From Pseudomonadota bacterium (lineage in GTDB: Bacteria > Pseudomonadota > Alphaproteobacteria > Rhizobiales > Xanthobacteraceae), in the NCBI GenBank assembly GCA_023387555.1, contig JAEWHY010000429.1, positions 1 through 17,428 on the forward strand: a stretch of DNA of 17,428 nucleotides, in the 5' to 3' direction. The notes beneath the pieces are model-generated. The model was not told the origin of the DNA, ran no database searches, and was given only the letters and a program-made list of their open reading frames with translations. Both the position numbers and the translations under genes were made by a program. How positions within the stretch are numbered: the stretch's first letter is position 1; every line of letters begins with the position of its first letter. Shown one piece after another: positions 1 through 7,858 of the stretch.

Positions 1-1098
1 GGCAAAGACCGCCGAGAACAGGAATGAACCGATGAACAGCCAACACACCATCGCGGTGGTGCGGGCTGTCAGGAACACCGATTCCTTCAGCGTTCCGAGG
101 GTGAACTTGCTGCCGGGAATGAGAACGACGCCGATAGCTATGGTGATGAACCCCATGGCTCCAAGAACGCGGCGGTCGACGTTGACGGCCGTGAAAGCGC
201 AGACCAGGAGATAGACGACCAGGAGGCTGGCGAGGATGCCGTAGCCCTGCACGAGCCGCAGCGCCCAGGTCCGGGAATAATCCGCGCCATAGATGACCGC
301 GAGGATCAGCGCGCCAAGCGAGCCCATGGCCGCCGCTTCCGAAGGCGTGGCGAGGCCGAACACGATCGAGCCCAGCGCCGCCGCAATCAGCACGAACAGC
401 GGCGCGAACGAGGTCAGCAGCGACCACGCTACCTCTCCGACTGGAACGTTCCGCTGCTCGGGCGGCAGTTTCGGCGCAAGCTTGGGATTGAGCAGCGCCA
501 TGATCATCGTGAACAGGATGTAGAGACCGGCCAGCATGATGCCGGGGAAAAACGCGCCGGCATACAGCTTCACCACCGACACGCCCGCGGTGGCGCCGTA
601 CAGGATCAGCATCACGCTCGGCGGGATCAGGATGCCGAGACAGCCGCCGGCGCAAACCACACCGGCCGAAATCTTCACGTCGTAGCCAGCGCGCAGCATC
701 GCCGGGAAGGCCAGCAGGCCCATCAGCGTCACCACCGCACCGACGATGCCGGTCGCGGTCGCGAAGATCGCGCAGGTGGCGAGCGTTGCGATCGCAAGCG
801 ACGCCGGCATCGGACCAGCCGCAAGCTGCAGAGAACGGAACAGCCGATCGAGAATATTGGCCCGCTCGATCACGTAGCCCATGAATACGAAGAGCGGGAT
901 CGAGATCAGGACATCGTTCGTCATCACCGAATAGGTGCGCTGCACCAAAAGCGAGAAGACGAGATCGCCCATGGCGAAATAGCCAAAGAACACACCGAGC
1001 GCCATCAACGTGAAGGCGATCGGAAACCCGAGCATGATGAATGCGACGAACAGCACCAGCATCAGCACGCCGAGTTCGGGATTGCCGAGACCCAACAT
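1..1098 (-). CDS. dctM: TRAP transporter large permease (DctM type), partial
   Basis: This is the first 366 codons of the large membrane subunit of a TRAP transporter; the frame stays open to the left window edge, so the C-terminus is missing (family members usually exceed 420 residues). The subunit forms the ion-coupled translocation channel in the inner membrane. Translation from ATG at 1098 gives a run of hydrophobic helices beginning MLGLGNPELGVLMLVLFVAF. Typical DctM stretches follow, including the segment with ISIPLFVFMGYVIE and the Gly-rich GILIPPSVMLILYG region. Its ATG overlaps the TGA of the small permease gene (ATGA), so the two are almost certainly translationally coupled. Together with the neighbouring binding protein it resembles the mannitol/chloroaromatic TRAP group. 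The substrate is unknown, and the dct name is used generically. Confidence 0.93.
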   Translation of the reverse strand, partial: MLGLGNPELGVLMLVLFVAFIMLGFPIAFTLMALGVFFGYFAMGDLVFSLLVQRTYSVMTNDVLISIPLFVFMGYVIERANILDRLFRSLQLAAGPMPASLAIATLATCAIFATATGIVGAVVTLMGLLAFPAMLRAGYDVKISAGVVCAGGCLGILIPPSVMLILYGATAGVSVVKLYAGAFFPGIMLAGLYILFTMIMALLNPKLAPKLPPEQRNVPVGEVAWSLLTSFAPLFVLIAAALGSIVFGLATPSEAAAMGSLGALILAVIYGADYSRTWALRLVQGYGILASLLVVYLLVCAFTAVNVDRRVLGAMGFITIAIGVVLIPGSKFTLGTLKESVFLTARTTAMVCWLFIGSFLFSAVFA

Positions 1099-1718
1099 CA
1101 GATCGAACCCTTGCGCTGACCGATTTCCTCGAGCTCCTTGACGACTTCGTAGTCGCCCTGCTCCGCCTTTTCGAGCATGATCTTGTCGAGCTCCTCGACG
1201 TCATGCAGCCGCCTTGGCCATTCTCCGGTGCGGATGCAGATCACGCAGCGCGCCACCTCGACGAGGCCCTGCAGCACCATCAGAACGCCGGTGATCGGGA
1301 TCAGCCACTTGAAGGGCCATATGATCGGCCCGTTTGGACTGGCCGCGGACCGCTCGTTCATCAGCCAGGCCATCTTGGCGAAGCCGAAGCCCGAATAGAC
1401 GAACGCGATCATGCCCGGAAAGAAAAACAGGATGAAAAGCAGAAGATCCCATTTCGCCTGGGTGCGCGGGCTCCAGGCGCGGTAGAGAAAATCACCGCGA
1501 ACGTGGCTGTTGCGAGCGAGCGTATAAGCTCCCGCCATCATGAACAGCGTGCCGTAAAGAATGTAGGACGCGTCGAAGGCCCACTCGGTGGGCGCGCCGA
1601 AGAAATAGCGGGAGAAGACTTCGTAGCTGGTGGTGAAGGTCAGGATCAGGATGCACCAGGCGAAAGTCTTGCCGACCCAGGTGCTGAGCTGATCAATCGA
1701 ATAGAGAACGCGCTCCAC
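1098..1718 (-). CDS. dctQ: TRAP transporter small permease (DctQ type)
   Basis: This encodes the 206-residue small membrane subunit of the TRAP system, which pairs with DctM and docks the periplasmic binding protein. About four hydrophobic segments are visible (near residues 15-35, 48-68, 90-112 and 136-160). A conserved-looking SRYFF...W block lies near residues 37-46. An acidic, Lys/Glu-rich cytoplasmic tail of about 40 residues ends the protein. I chose a GTG start at 1718 because GGGAGGGAGG lies just upstream. The longer open frame reaching 1817 starts inside a hairpin and adds an Asn/Thr-rich stretch unlike the family. The stop overlaps the dctM start by four bases. It lies 143 nt downstream of the binding-protein gene, much further than its spacing to dctM. 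Confidence 0.9.
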   Translation of the reverse strand: MERVLYSIDQLSTWVGKTFAWCILILTFTTSYEVFSRYFFGAPTEWAFDASYILYGTLFMMAGAYTLARNSHVRGDFLYRAWSPRTQAKWDLLLFILFFFPGMIAFVYSGFGFAKMAWLMNERSAASPNGPIIWPFKWLIPITGVLMVLQGLVEVARCVICIRTGEWPRRLHDVEELDKIMLEKAEQGDYEVVKELEEIGQRKGSI

Positions 1719-1808
1719 AAGTCCTCCCTCCCGAACGACGTATTTGTTCGTCGTATTCTTCGTTGTTGGATTGTTGAATATTCTTTTTTGTTGCCCCTGA
1801 GAAGTCCA

Positions 1809-1843
1809 AAACGGCACGCGCCGCAGACGTGCGCGTGCCGTTT
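1809..1843 (-). promoter_or_regulatory. 13-bp hairpin between TRAP binding-protein and permease genes
   Basis: A perfect inverted repeat has arms AAACGGCACGCGC (1809-1821) and GCGCGTGCCGTTT (1831-1843) and a 9-nt loop. Read on the minus strand, it follows the binding-protein stop by about 18 nt and is followed by only TTTTGG, so it is a poor complete terminator. Its place suggests partial termination or 3'-end protection of the binding-protein mRNA, giving more binding protein than permease, a common arrangement in solute-binding transporters. The structure is visible in the sequence; the role is inferred. Confidence 0.75.
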
Positions 1844-1861
1844 ACGTCGTGGTTATGGCAA

Positions 1862-2974
1862 TCAGCCGAAGAAGTGCTTGTAGGCCGTCCCGAGTTCCGA
1901 GGTGCTGAGATTGTTGACCTGGAAGTAAGGCTGGGTGCGCTTCACCCACTCCTTCTGGGATTCCGTCACTTTCTTGAAGAACGGCTCCTTGCTCTGGTCG
2001 GCAATGACCTTGTCCCATGCCGCAAGCTGATCGTTCAGCAGCTTCTCCGGCGTATGGATGACGTTCACGCCACGCTTCTTGATCGCGTCGAGATCCTTCG
2101 AATAGCGATCATGCGCAAGACCGAACATGTCGCTGCCCGAGGCGAACGCCGCCCATTTCAGGATCGCCCTCAGTTCGGCCGGCAGCGCATCGTGCTTCTG
2201 CTTGTTGAAGATGACCTCGAACTGTTCCATCTGCTGATGGTGGCTACCCATCATGTAGAACTTGGACACGTCGGGGAAGCCCAGGATGATGTCGGACGAG
2301 GGGTTGTTGAACTCCGCCGAGTCGAGCAGGCCGCGGTCCATCGCGGGCACGATTTCACCGCCCGGAAGGATCGTAACGGCCGCGCCCATCTCCTTGAACA
2401 CGTCCGCCGACAGACCGACGGTGCGGTACTTCATGCCCTTGAAGTCTTCGCCCGACTTCATTTCCTTCTTGAACCAGCCGAGCGGCTGGGTCGGCATCGG
2501 ATAATAGAGATAGCCGACGAGGTTGAGCTTCAGAATGTTGTTGACCAGCTCCTTGTAGAGCTGCTCGCCGCCCCCGTAATAGAACCAGGCGAGCATGCTG
2601 TCGGCATTCCAGCCATAGGACGGCGGGGTGCCGAACAGGGAATAGGCCTTGTGCTTGCCGTACCAATAGGCGCACACGCCGTGCCCGGCATCCAGCACGC
2701 CCGAATGAACCGCATCGGCCATCTGGAATGCGGGCACCACGGCGCCAGCCGCCAGCACGTCGAACTTGAGCCGGCCGCCCGCCATTTCGTTGACTTTCTT
2801 GGCGTAGTCGACGGCGAATTCGTGGAAGATGTCCTTGGTCGGCCACGTCGATTGATATTTCCAGGTCACGGTCTGAGCGCGCGACACCTGGGGCATGGCG
2901 ATGGTTGCGGCGCCCGCGGCACCGGCCGCGAGCAAAAATTTACGACGCGACGTCTTGTCGGCTTTCTTGGTCAT
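1862..2974 (-). CDS. dctP: TRAP transporter periplasmic substrate-binding protein (mannitol/chloroaromatic group)
   Basis: This is the 370-residue solute receptor of the TRAP system, exported to the periplasm. A twin-arginine-type signal, SRRKFLLAAGAAGAA at residues 9-23, ends in a likely cleavage site SRA|Q (33/34). The mature part starts with VTWKYQSTWP, typical of the family that includes TakP-like 2-oxoacid binders. Arg184 in MKYRTVG sits where TRAP receptors keep the Arg that salt-bridges the substrate carboxylate. The next ligand region reads SAEFNNPSSD (219-228), with Phe222 where, from memory, TakP has Trp. The ligand is therefore probably an organic acid, but its identity cannot be read here. 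I chose the ATG at 2974, preceded by GGGAGGACCTC, over an upstream ATG at 2995. It is the first gene of the operon. Confidence 0.93.
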   Translation of the reverse strand: MTKKADKTSRRKFLLAAGAAGAATIAMPQVSRAQTVTWKYQSTWPTKDIFHEFAVDYAKKVNEMAGGRLKFDVLAAGAVVPAFQMADAVHSGVLDAGHGVCAYWYGKHKAYSLFGTPPSYGWNADSMLAWFYYGGGEQLYKELVNNILKLNLVGYLYYPMPTQPLGWFKKEMKSGEDFKGMKYRTVGLSADVFKEMGAAVTILPGGEIVPAMDRGLLDSAEFNNPSSDIILGFPDVSKFYMMGSHHQQMEQFEVIFNKQKHDALPAELRAILKWAAFASGSDMFGLAHDRYSKDLDAIKKRGVNVIHTPEKLLNDQLAAWDKVIADQSKEPFFKKVTESQKEWVKRTQPYFQVNNLSTSELGTAYKHFFG

Positions 2975-3240
2975 GAGGTCCTCCCTAGCGACCATTTTTG
3001 TACGGCTTGTTTCGGGTGCCGTTTTCGTGACTAACCCCCGGGGCTTATGTGCTATTCCGGTGGGCCTTGGTCACAGTTTGGACGGGTTGCGGGGATTGCA
3101 CAAGTCCACCGTGTATGCCGCTGCGGGTTTTCCTCGGACCGCGACCGCCCGGAAAAGTGCCAACGATAATGACCGCTCCCGACCGGCAATGATTACAGCG
3201 CCGTCACATTCGGCAGCAGCGGTGTTCAAGAGGTGAATAC
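2975..3240. promoter_or_regulatory. Divergent intergenic region between TRAP operon and ABC transporter
   Basis: These 266 bases separate two divergent starts, so promoters for both the leftward TRAP operon and the rightward ABC gene should lie here. I see no convincing -35/-10 pair, no correctly spaced sigma-54 site, and no long operator-like palindrome beyond CCCCGGGG near 3036-3043. The GTG at 3241 is preceded by AAGAGGTG (about 3228-3234), a usable ribosome binding site. Confidence 0.4.
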
Positions 3241-4983
3241 GTGAAGGACCTGGTTCGGCTGTTCGGCGAAGTCTTCCGCCTGTCCCTGCCCTATTTCCGG
3301 TCAGAGGACCGGCGCGCCGGCCTGTTGCTGCTCGGCGCCGTGATCGGGATCGAACTGTCGATCGTTGCCGTCAACGTCCTGATCAATCAATGGAACGCTC
3401 GATTTTTCAATGCCTTGCAGGACCGGAACTGGGACCAATTCGTCGCCGAACTGAGCATCTTCTGCGTGCTGGCCGCGATCTTCATCGTGCTCGCGGTTTA
3501 TCAGCTCTACCTGAACCAGTGGCTGCAGATTCGCTGGCGCACCTGGATGACACGCGTCTATCTGGAGCGCTGGCTTGCCAGTTCGGCGCACTACCGGATG
3601 CAACTTTTCGGCGATCCGGCCGATAACCCGGACCAGCGGATCGCCGACGATATCAACCAGTTCATCGAAAAGTCGATCACCATCGTGGTCCGCCTGCTCG
3701 GCGCGATCGTTACGCTTCTGTCATTCTTCGCGATCCTATGGGGCCTGTCGGCGTCGGCACCGCTCACCGTGTTCGGATCGCCTGTCAACATTCCCGGCTA
3801 CCTGGTGTGGACGGCGCTGATCTATTCGGTCATCGGAACCCTGATCGCGCACTGGATCGGATGGCCGCTCGCTGCGCTCAATTTCCGCCAGCAGCGCTTC
3901 GAGGCGGATTTCCGCTTCAGCCTGATCCGGGTTCGCGAGAATGCCGAACAGATCGCATTGCTGCGCGGCGAGCCCGCGGAAAAGAGCCGGCTCGGCGAGC
4001 GCTTCGCGCACCTTGCGCAGAATTTCATGGCGCTGATGTCGCGACAGAAGAAGGTGATCTTCGTTCAGCAAAGCCACGCCCAGGTCGGACTGATCCTTCC
4101 CTATATCGTCGTCAGTCCCGCCTATTTCTCCGGCGCGGTCCCGCTCGGCGCGCTCACGCAGACCGCGGGCGCCTTCAACAGCGTGCAGGAGTCGCTTTCG
4201 TTCTTCATCACCTTTTATCGCAGCATTGCGGAATGGGCCGCAGTGGTCGACCGTCTCACCGGCTTCAATCGTGCGCTCGACGAGGCGCACAGGATGGCAG
4301 AGGCCTCGACGATCAACGTCACGTCCGAGGCTGCTGCCAGTTCGGTGCGCATCGAAGATCTGTCGGTCGATCGACCGGATGGCACCCCGCTGCTTGCGCC
4401 GTCGGCCTCCGAATTCCGCCCGCGCGAGCATGTGCTGGTCAGCGGGCCGTCAGGGGCCGGCAAGTCGACGCTGTTCCGGGCGCTATCCGGATTATGGCCG
4501 TTCGGGACCGGACGCGTCGTGATCCCGGAGGGTGCGCGCATCATGGTGCTGCCGCAGCGGCCCTATTTCCCGGAAACGACGCTTGCGAACGCCTTGTCCT
4601 ATCCGTCCTCCGGGGCTTACGACGACGCAACGCTGATCGATGCCCTGAACGCCGTCGGCCTGCCCAGGCTTGCAGACAAGCTACATCAGGAAGGCCACTG
4701 GAACCGGACCCTGTCGCTTGGCGAGCAGCAGCGCCTCGGGGTGGCGCGGGCGCTGTTGCAGGCACCGGATTATCTGTTCCTCGATGAGGCGACCGCTTCC
4801 CTCGACGAACCGTCGGAGGCCAAGCTCTACGGTCTCCTGCACGCCCGGCTGAAGGACACGACGGTCATCTCCATCGGGCACCGGTCGACGCTGACCGGGC
4901 TGCACGGGCGCCATGTGACCTTCGAACGCGAAGGCGATACGCACAAGCTTGCCGATAAAAAGCGCGCAGCGGCGGCCGAATAA
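3241..4983 (+). CDS. ABC transporter, fused permease/ATPase (YddA/SbmA-BacA-like group)
   Basis: This is a 580-residue half-transporter with an N-terminal membrane domain (about 1-340) and a C-terminal ATPase domain (about 350-560). The ATPase motifs are complete: Walker A GPSGAGKST (402-410), signature LSLGEQQR (491-498), Walker B LFLDEATASLD (512-522) and switch His547 in SIGHRS. The LSLGEQQ form of the signature, the NARFFNALQDRNW block and the LNQWLQIRWR block are typical of the YddA group, which is related to peroxisomal ABCD carriers and to BacA/BclA-like proteins. It probably acts as a homodimer in the inner membrane. The group includes peptide importers and transporters of uncertain substrate, so none is assigned. 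The GTG start has AAGAGGTG upstream. It is the only plus-strand gene in the window. Confidence 0.9.
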   Translation: MKDLVRLFGEVFRLSLPYFRSEDRRAGLLLLGAVIGIELSIVAVNVLINQWNARFFNALQDRNWDQFVAELSIFCVLAAIFIVLAVYQLYLNQWLQIRWRTWMTRVYLERWLASSAHYRMQLFGDPADNPDQRIADDINQFIEKSITIVVRLLGAIVTLLSFFAILWGLSASAPLTVFGSPVNIPGYLVWTALIYSVIGTLIAHWIGWPLAALNFRQQRFEADFRFSLIRVRENAEQIALLRGEPAEKSRLGERFAHLAQNFMALMSRQKKVIFVQQSHAQVGLILPYIVVSPAYFSGAVPLGALTQTAGAFNSVQESLSFFITFYRSIAEWAAVVDRLTGFNRALDEAHRMAEASTINVTSEAAASSVRIEDLSVDRPDGTPLLAPSASEFRPREHVLVSGPSGAGKSTLFRALSGLWPFGTGRVVIPEGARIMVLPQRPYFPETTLANALSYPSSGAYDDATLIDALNAVGLPRLADKLHQEGHWNRTLSLGEQQRLGVARALLQAPDYLFLDEATASLDEPSEAKLYGLLHARLKDTTVISIGHRSTLTGLHGRHVTFEREGDTHKLADKKRAAAAE

Positions 4984-5026
4984 GCCGGGTTTCCGGCAAG
5001 CCGTGCGGCGCTCGGAAGCGACGAGC

Positions 5027-5491
5027 CTACCACCAGCGATCCGGCCATCGACGGCGGCGCACGACGTTGGTCCAGACAAACGTATAGGCCAGCAGCATCA
5101 GTGCGCCGGCAGCCACCGGCACCAGGATGAACCCCCAGGACATGTTGTTCATCACGATGATCAGCGGGTTGATGCCGGCCGGCGGATGAAAGCTGTCGGT
5201 CGCGAGCATTGCGAACATCGCGAGACCCACCGCGAGCGCGGCGACCCAGGCCTGTGGCCCGGCGATCTTCACGGCCAGTACGCCGATGATGGCCGCGATG
5301 ATATGCCCGCCGACCAGCGAGCGGGGCCGCGCCGGCAACGCGTCCGGCGTGCCGGTCACCAGCACGATCGACGTCGCGAACGGGATCGCCGCGAGCGGAA
5401 ACTCGGTCTGCAGCGACAGCATGTACATCAGGCCGATTGCGAGACTTCCGCCTGCGGCGCCCGCGGCCATCAGCCCCCATTGTCTTTCCAT
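5027..5491 (-). CDS. HPP-family integral membrane protein
   Basis: This 154-residue protein has about four hydrophobic segments and the family hallmarks: RPRSLVGGHIIAAIIG at residues 55-70 and the His-Pro-Pro signature DSFHPPAGINPL at 99-110. Some HPP proteins of cyanobacteria and plant plastids have been linked to nitrite transport, but for bacterial members like this one the role is open. The C-terminus is basic and aromatic (RRRRWPDRWW). The start is uncertain: ATG at 5491 fits the family N-terminus, with only GGGGCGAT as a weak ribosome site. An in-frame ATG at 5515 and TTG at 5527 would add 8 or 12 residues. It converges on the ABC gene with a 43-nt gap. Confidence 0.85.
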   Translation of the reverse strand: MERQWGLMAAGAAGGSLAIGLMYMLSLQTEFPLAAIPFATSIVLVTGTPDALPARPRSLVGGHIIAAIIGVLAVKIAGPQAWVAALAVGLAMFAMLATDSFHPPAGINPLIIVMNNMSWGFILVPVAAGALMLLAYTFVWTNVVRRRRWPDRWW

Positions 5492-5561
5492 TGGAATATC
5501 GCCCCGAGATCGCATCGAAAGTGCCAAGCCGCAGGCTCAGCAAACACCCTCCCATAAAGCA

Positions 5562-5589
5562 AGAGCGGCGACCCTTCGGCCGCCGCTCT
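5562..5589 (-). terminator. Hairpin terminator after the outer membrane protein gene
   Basis: The arms AGAGCGGCG (5562-5570) and CGCCGCTCT (5581-5589) form a perfect 9-bp stem with a 10-nt loop. It lies about 31 nt past the stop of the outer membrane protein gene. On the minus strand it is followed by TGCTTTAT, a weak U-rich tail. It separates that gene from the HPP gene further downstream. Confidence 0.7.
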
Positions 5590-5620
5590 CAAGCTGATTT
5601 CTGAACGCTATGCGGCCAGC

Positions 5621-6490
5621 CTATTTCAGGTCGTTCAGGGTCGTGTCGAAGGAGAGCTTGGCAATATAGGCCTCGCCGCACCATTTCGACTTCGGCGCAC
5701 CGGTCGAAGTGAAGCCGGCATCCGCATTGCCGGTCAGCGTACCGCACTCCGCCTGCGACAGGTTCGTATCGTGATAACGCAGGTCGACCGTCAGCGCCTT
5801 GTAGGTGAAGCCGATACCCGCGTTCCAGTAGGTGTAGTCGGGGAGGTCGACCGATCCGAGCGCGGGAGTGGTGGTTCCGAGCCAGTAGTGGGCGAGTTCG
5901 CCGGACACATAAGCACCGAACGCGCCCGCCGCCGGGAACACGTACTTCGCCGTACCGGACAGATAGGTGCCTTCGCCGCCGGTCTTCAGCCAGTCATCCG
6001 CGTAATAGACCGCGGCGCCAAGGGTGAACTGGTCGGTGACGGCCCACGCCACCTTGCCGTAGACTTCCCAGAAGTCGGTATCGAACGGAACACCCGCGAT
6101 GCCTTCCTTCGGATAATGGTAATACCACACGCCGAAGTCCCAGCTGAGCTTGCCGGTGCTGAGGCGGACGCCGCCGTAATAGTCGATCTCGGCCGTGGGA
6201 TTGGTCGGAAGGTCAACGCTCATGCCGGCGATCGCGGCATAGAACGTCACCATGTCGCTGGCCTTGTACTGGCCTTCGAAATAGGCGCCCACCGAGGGGC
6301 CCCGATCGGATTGGGAAATACCGCGGAAGTTATAATCGGTCATCACCGCACCACCGATCGCGACGTTCCAGGGATTGGTCGCAACCGGCGCCGGCGGCGC
6401 CTTGTACACAGGTGCAATATCGGCGGCGAGCGCAGGCGCGCCGGACACAACGGCAGCGGCAACGATCGCCGGCATCACGTATTTCTTCAT
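5621..6490 (-). CDS. TorF-type outer membrane protein
   Basis: This 289-residue predicted beta-barrel protein has a Sec signal, MKKYVMPAIVAAAVVSGAPA plus LA, cleaved at ALA|AD (22/23). A Pro-rich linker then leads to alternating hydrophobic/aromatic strands. The segment DYNFRGISQSDRGPSVGAYF near the mature N-terminus is characteristic of the TIGR02001/TorF family, whose function is not established. Two Cys near the C-terminus, in AECGTL and KWCGEAY, could form a disulfide. The protein ends in DTTLNDLK and so lacks the terminal aromatic residue usual for outer membrane barrels, although AKLSFD lies a few residues before. The ATG at 6490 is preceded by AAGGGGCTAGCC; an upstream in-frame start at 6514 would disrupt the signal. 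It appears monocistronic, with its own terminator. Confidence 0.85.
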   Translation of the reverse strand: MKKYVMPAIVAAAVVSGAPALAADIAPVYKAPPAPVATNPWNVAIGGAVMTDYNFRGISQSDRGPSVGAYFEGQYKASDMVTFYAAIAGMSVDLPTNPTAEIDYYGGVRLSTGKLSWDFGVWYYHYPKEGIAGVPFDTDFWEVYGKVAWAVTDQFTLGAAVYYADDWLKTGGEGTYLSGTAKYVFPAAGAFGAYVSGELAHYWLGTTTPALGSVDLPDYTYWNAGIGFTYKALTVDLRYHDTNLSQAECGTLTGNADAGFTSTGAPKSKWCGEAYIAKLSFDTTLNDLK

Positions 6491-6531
6491 GGCTAGCCCC
6501 TTCGAATTCGACACTTTCGGTGACTGAAGCG

Positions 6532-6558
6532 TGGCGATCGTTCGCGACCTGATCGCCA
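6532..6558. promoter_or_regulatory. Inverted repeat in the leader of the outer membrane protein gene
   Basis: The arms TGGCGATC (6532-6539) and GATCGCCA (6551-6558) form a perfect 8-bp stem around an 11-nt centre, starting about 41 nt upstream of the ATG. A second, shorter inverted repeat, GGCGTTT (6662-6668) with AAACGCC (6677-6683), lies further upstream. Either could be an operator or an mRNA leader hairpin. No promoter hexamers were convincing. Confidence 0.45.
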
Positions 6559-6735
6559 GACCGAAATGTCACCCCCCTGCTTTGATCTTGCAGTCGCAAC
6601 TATTCCGCACGGGGATAGGGGCAACGCCAACGCGAACTTTTGCGCATCTGCTGCCTTTTTGGGCGTTTCGATCCGCAAACGCCGCCAATTCACATTTCGT
6701 TGTCACAATCCATTGATCTGTTGCACGAAAACAAC

Positions 6736-6770
6736 AAAAAACGCCGGGAAACCAGAGGTTTCCCGGCGTT
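6736..6770 (-). terminator. Strong intrinsic terminator
   Basis: This is a perfect 14-bp stem, AACGCCGGGAAACC paired with GGTTTCCCGGCGTT, with a 3-nt loop. On the minus strand it is followed at once by TTTTTTGTTGTTTT. It lies 20 nt past the stop of the ketopantoate-reductase-like gene and is the clearest terminator in the window. Confidence 0.93.
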
Positions 6771-6790
6771 CCGGAAGGCCAAAGGACCGA

Positions 6791-7858
6791 TCAGGCGGCC
6801 TTTTTGCGATTCGCCTCCAGCCGCGAATCAACCAGCGCCACCTGGGCGTCGATCGCGGGCAGGCTCAGTCCCTTTTGCTTGGCGATCAGCTGCACAAGCT
6901 TGTCGGCCCGCTCGATGAACGGAGCCCCGTTGTTGAGGGCGCGGGCAGCCGAGGCCGGACGGATCAGGCTCTGCGCGGCGGCGGCGTATTTCTCGAACGG
7001 AACCAGATCCTTCGGATCGGCGCCGAGCTTCACCACGAGATCGTTCACGAAGTTATAGACGCTGCGCGAGGTATCGATGTCGCTGTGCACCGCCTCCTGC
7101 GCGGTCCGCATGCCGTCCGCGGTAACGCAGCGGTAGTTGCCGGCGAGCAGCATCGCCCATTTGGCCAGCGGCACGAACAGCGAGTCATAGACCCGCAGCT
7201 TGACCGGCAGCTCGATCGGCGTGCCGTCGCCCGGATCGAAACGGATCGCGTCGATCTCCTTCTCGAGCTGGCGCAGGATCGCGGTGTCCTTGTCGTCGGC
7301 GAATTTTGCGACCTTGAAATTGGTCGGCAGCGTGACCTGGAGCACGTTCGCCTTTTCGTCCGGCGGGCGGATTGCCTGCGGGTCCGGGCTGCAGAGCGTC
7401 AGCTTGTTCGGATCGAAATTGTCCCACACGCTCGGGTCGGTATAGGCCGGCTTCAAGGTGTCGGCGTCCAGACCCGGGATACGGCGCATGTAGGGCAAGG
7501 GCGGCATGTTCATGATCGACATGCAGGGCACGCCCGACTTCGCGACCGCGTCCAGCAATTCGCGCACGCCGGGCGAACGATATTGCGGCTCCTGCATCGC
7601 CAGCCCGACGAGGTCATAATCCGCCGGGTTGACGCCGGCTGCACCGCCGGCCGTCACCTTGCCGGGAAGCTTGCGCGAATCCAGCACCACCGGGTCCTTG
7701 CGGCCCTTGACGGGCAGCCGCACGATGAATCCTTCGGAGTTGATCAGGTCGGCCTCAGCCGGCAGGCAGACGTGGTGAATCCTGTTGCCGCCAAACAGCA
7801 TCTTGGAGGCGAGCAGCGAGCCATAGGCCGCGCCCAGAATAAGAATGTTGTAGGCCAT
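6791..7858 (-). CDS. Ketopantoate-reductase-like NAD(P)-binding protein
   Basis: This 355-residue protein probably has a Rossmann N-terminus: NILILGAAYGSLLASKM at residues 4-20 matches the beta-alpha turn of 2-dehydropantoate 2-reductases, but the Gly pattern is GAAYG instead of GxGxxG. SIMNMPPLPY (114-123) sits where ketopantoate reductases have their QNG motif. AKWAMLLAGNYRC (232-244) resembles the catalytic-Lys helix, which would make Lys233 the counterpart of the catalytic Lys and Asn241 of the following Asn. Overall similarity to true PanE looks distant, and the acidic middle region is not typical. The substrate is unknown, and loss of enzymatic function cannot be excluded. GGGAGG lies 7 nt before the ATG. 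It appears to be a single-gene unit ended by the terminator at 6736-6770. Confidence 0.7.
   Translation of the reverse strand: MAYNILILGAAYGSLLASKMLFGGNRIHHVCLPAEADLINSEGFIVRLPVKGRKDPVVLDSRKLPGKVTAGGAAGVNPADYDLVGLAMQEPQYRSPGVRELLDAVAKSGVPCMSIMNMPPLPYMRRIPGLDADTLKPAYTDPSVWDNFDPNKLTLCSPDPQAIRPPDEKANVLQVTLPTNFKVAKFADDKDTAILRQLEKEIDAIRFDPGDGTPIELPVKLRVYDSLFVPLAKWAMLLAGNYRCVTADGMRTAQEAVHSDIDTSRSVYNFVNDLVVKLGADPKDLVPFEKYAAAAQSLIRPASAARALNNGAPFIERADKLVQLIAKQKGLSLPAIDAQVALVDSRLEANRKKAA

Noticed and set aside
1829..3034. Long plus-strand frame opposite the TRAP binding-protein gene
   Set aside because: It mirrors the codon pattern of a clear family gene on the minus strand, a common effect in GC-rich DNA; its product is Arg/His-rich without domains.
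3060..3110. Sigma-54-like promoter (GG...GC boxes) upstream of the ABC gene
   Set aside because: The spacing between the GG and GC elements is wrong for a -24/-12 promoter.
4984..4997. Small hairpin GCCGG-gttt-CCGGC just after the ABC transporter stop
   Set aside because: A 5-bp stem without a T-run is too weak to call a terminator.
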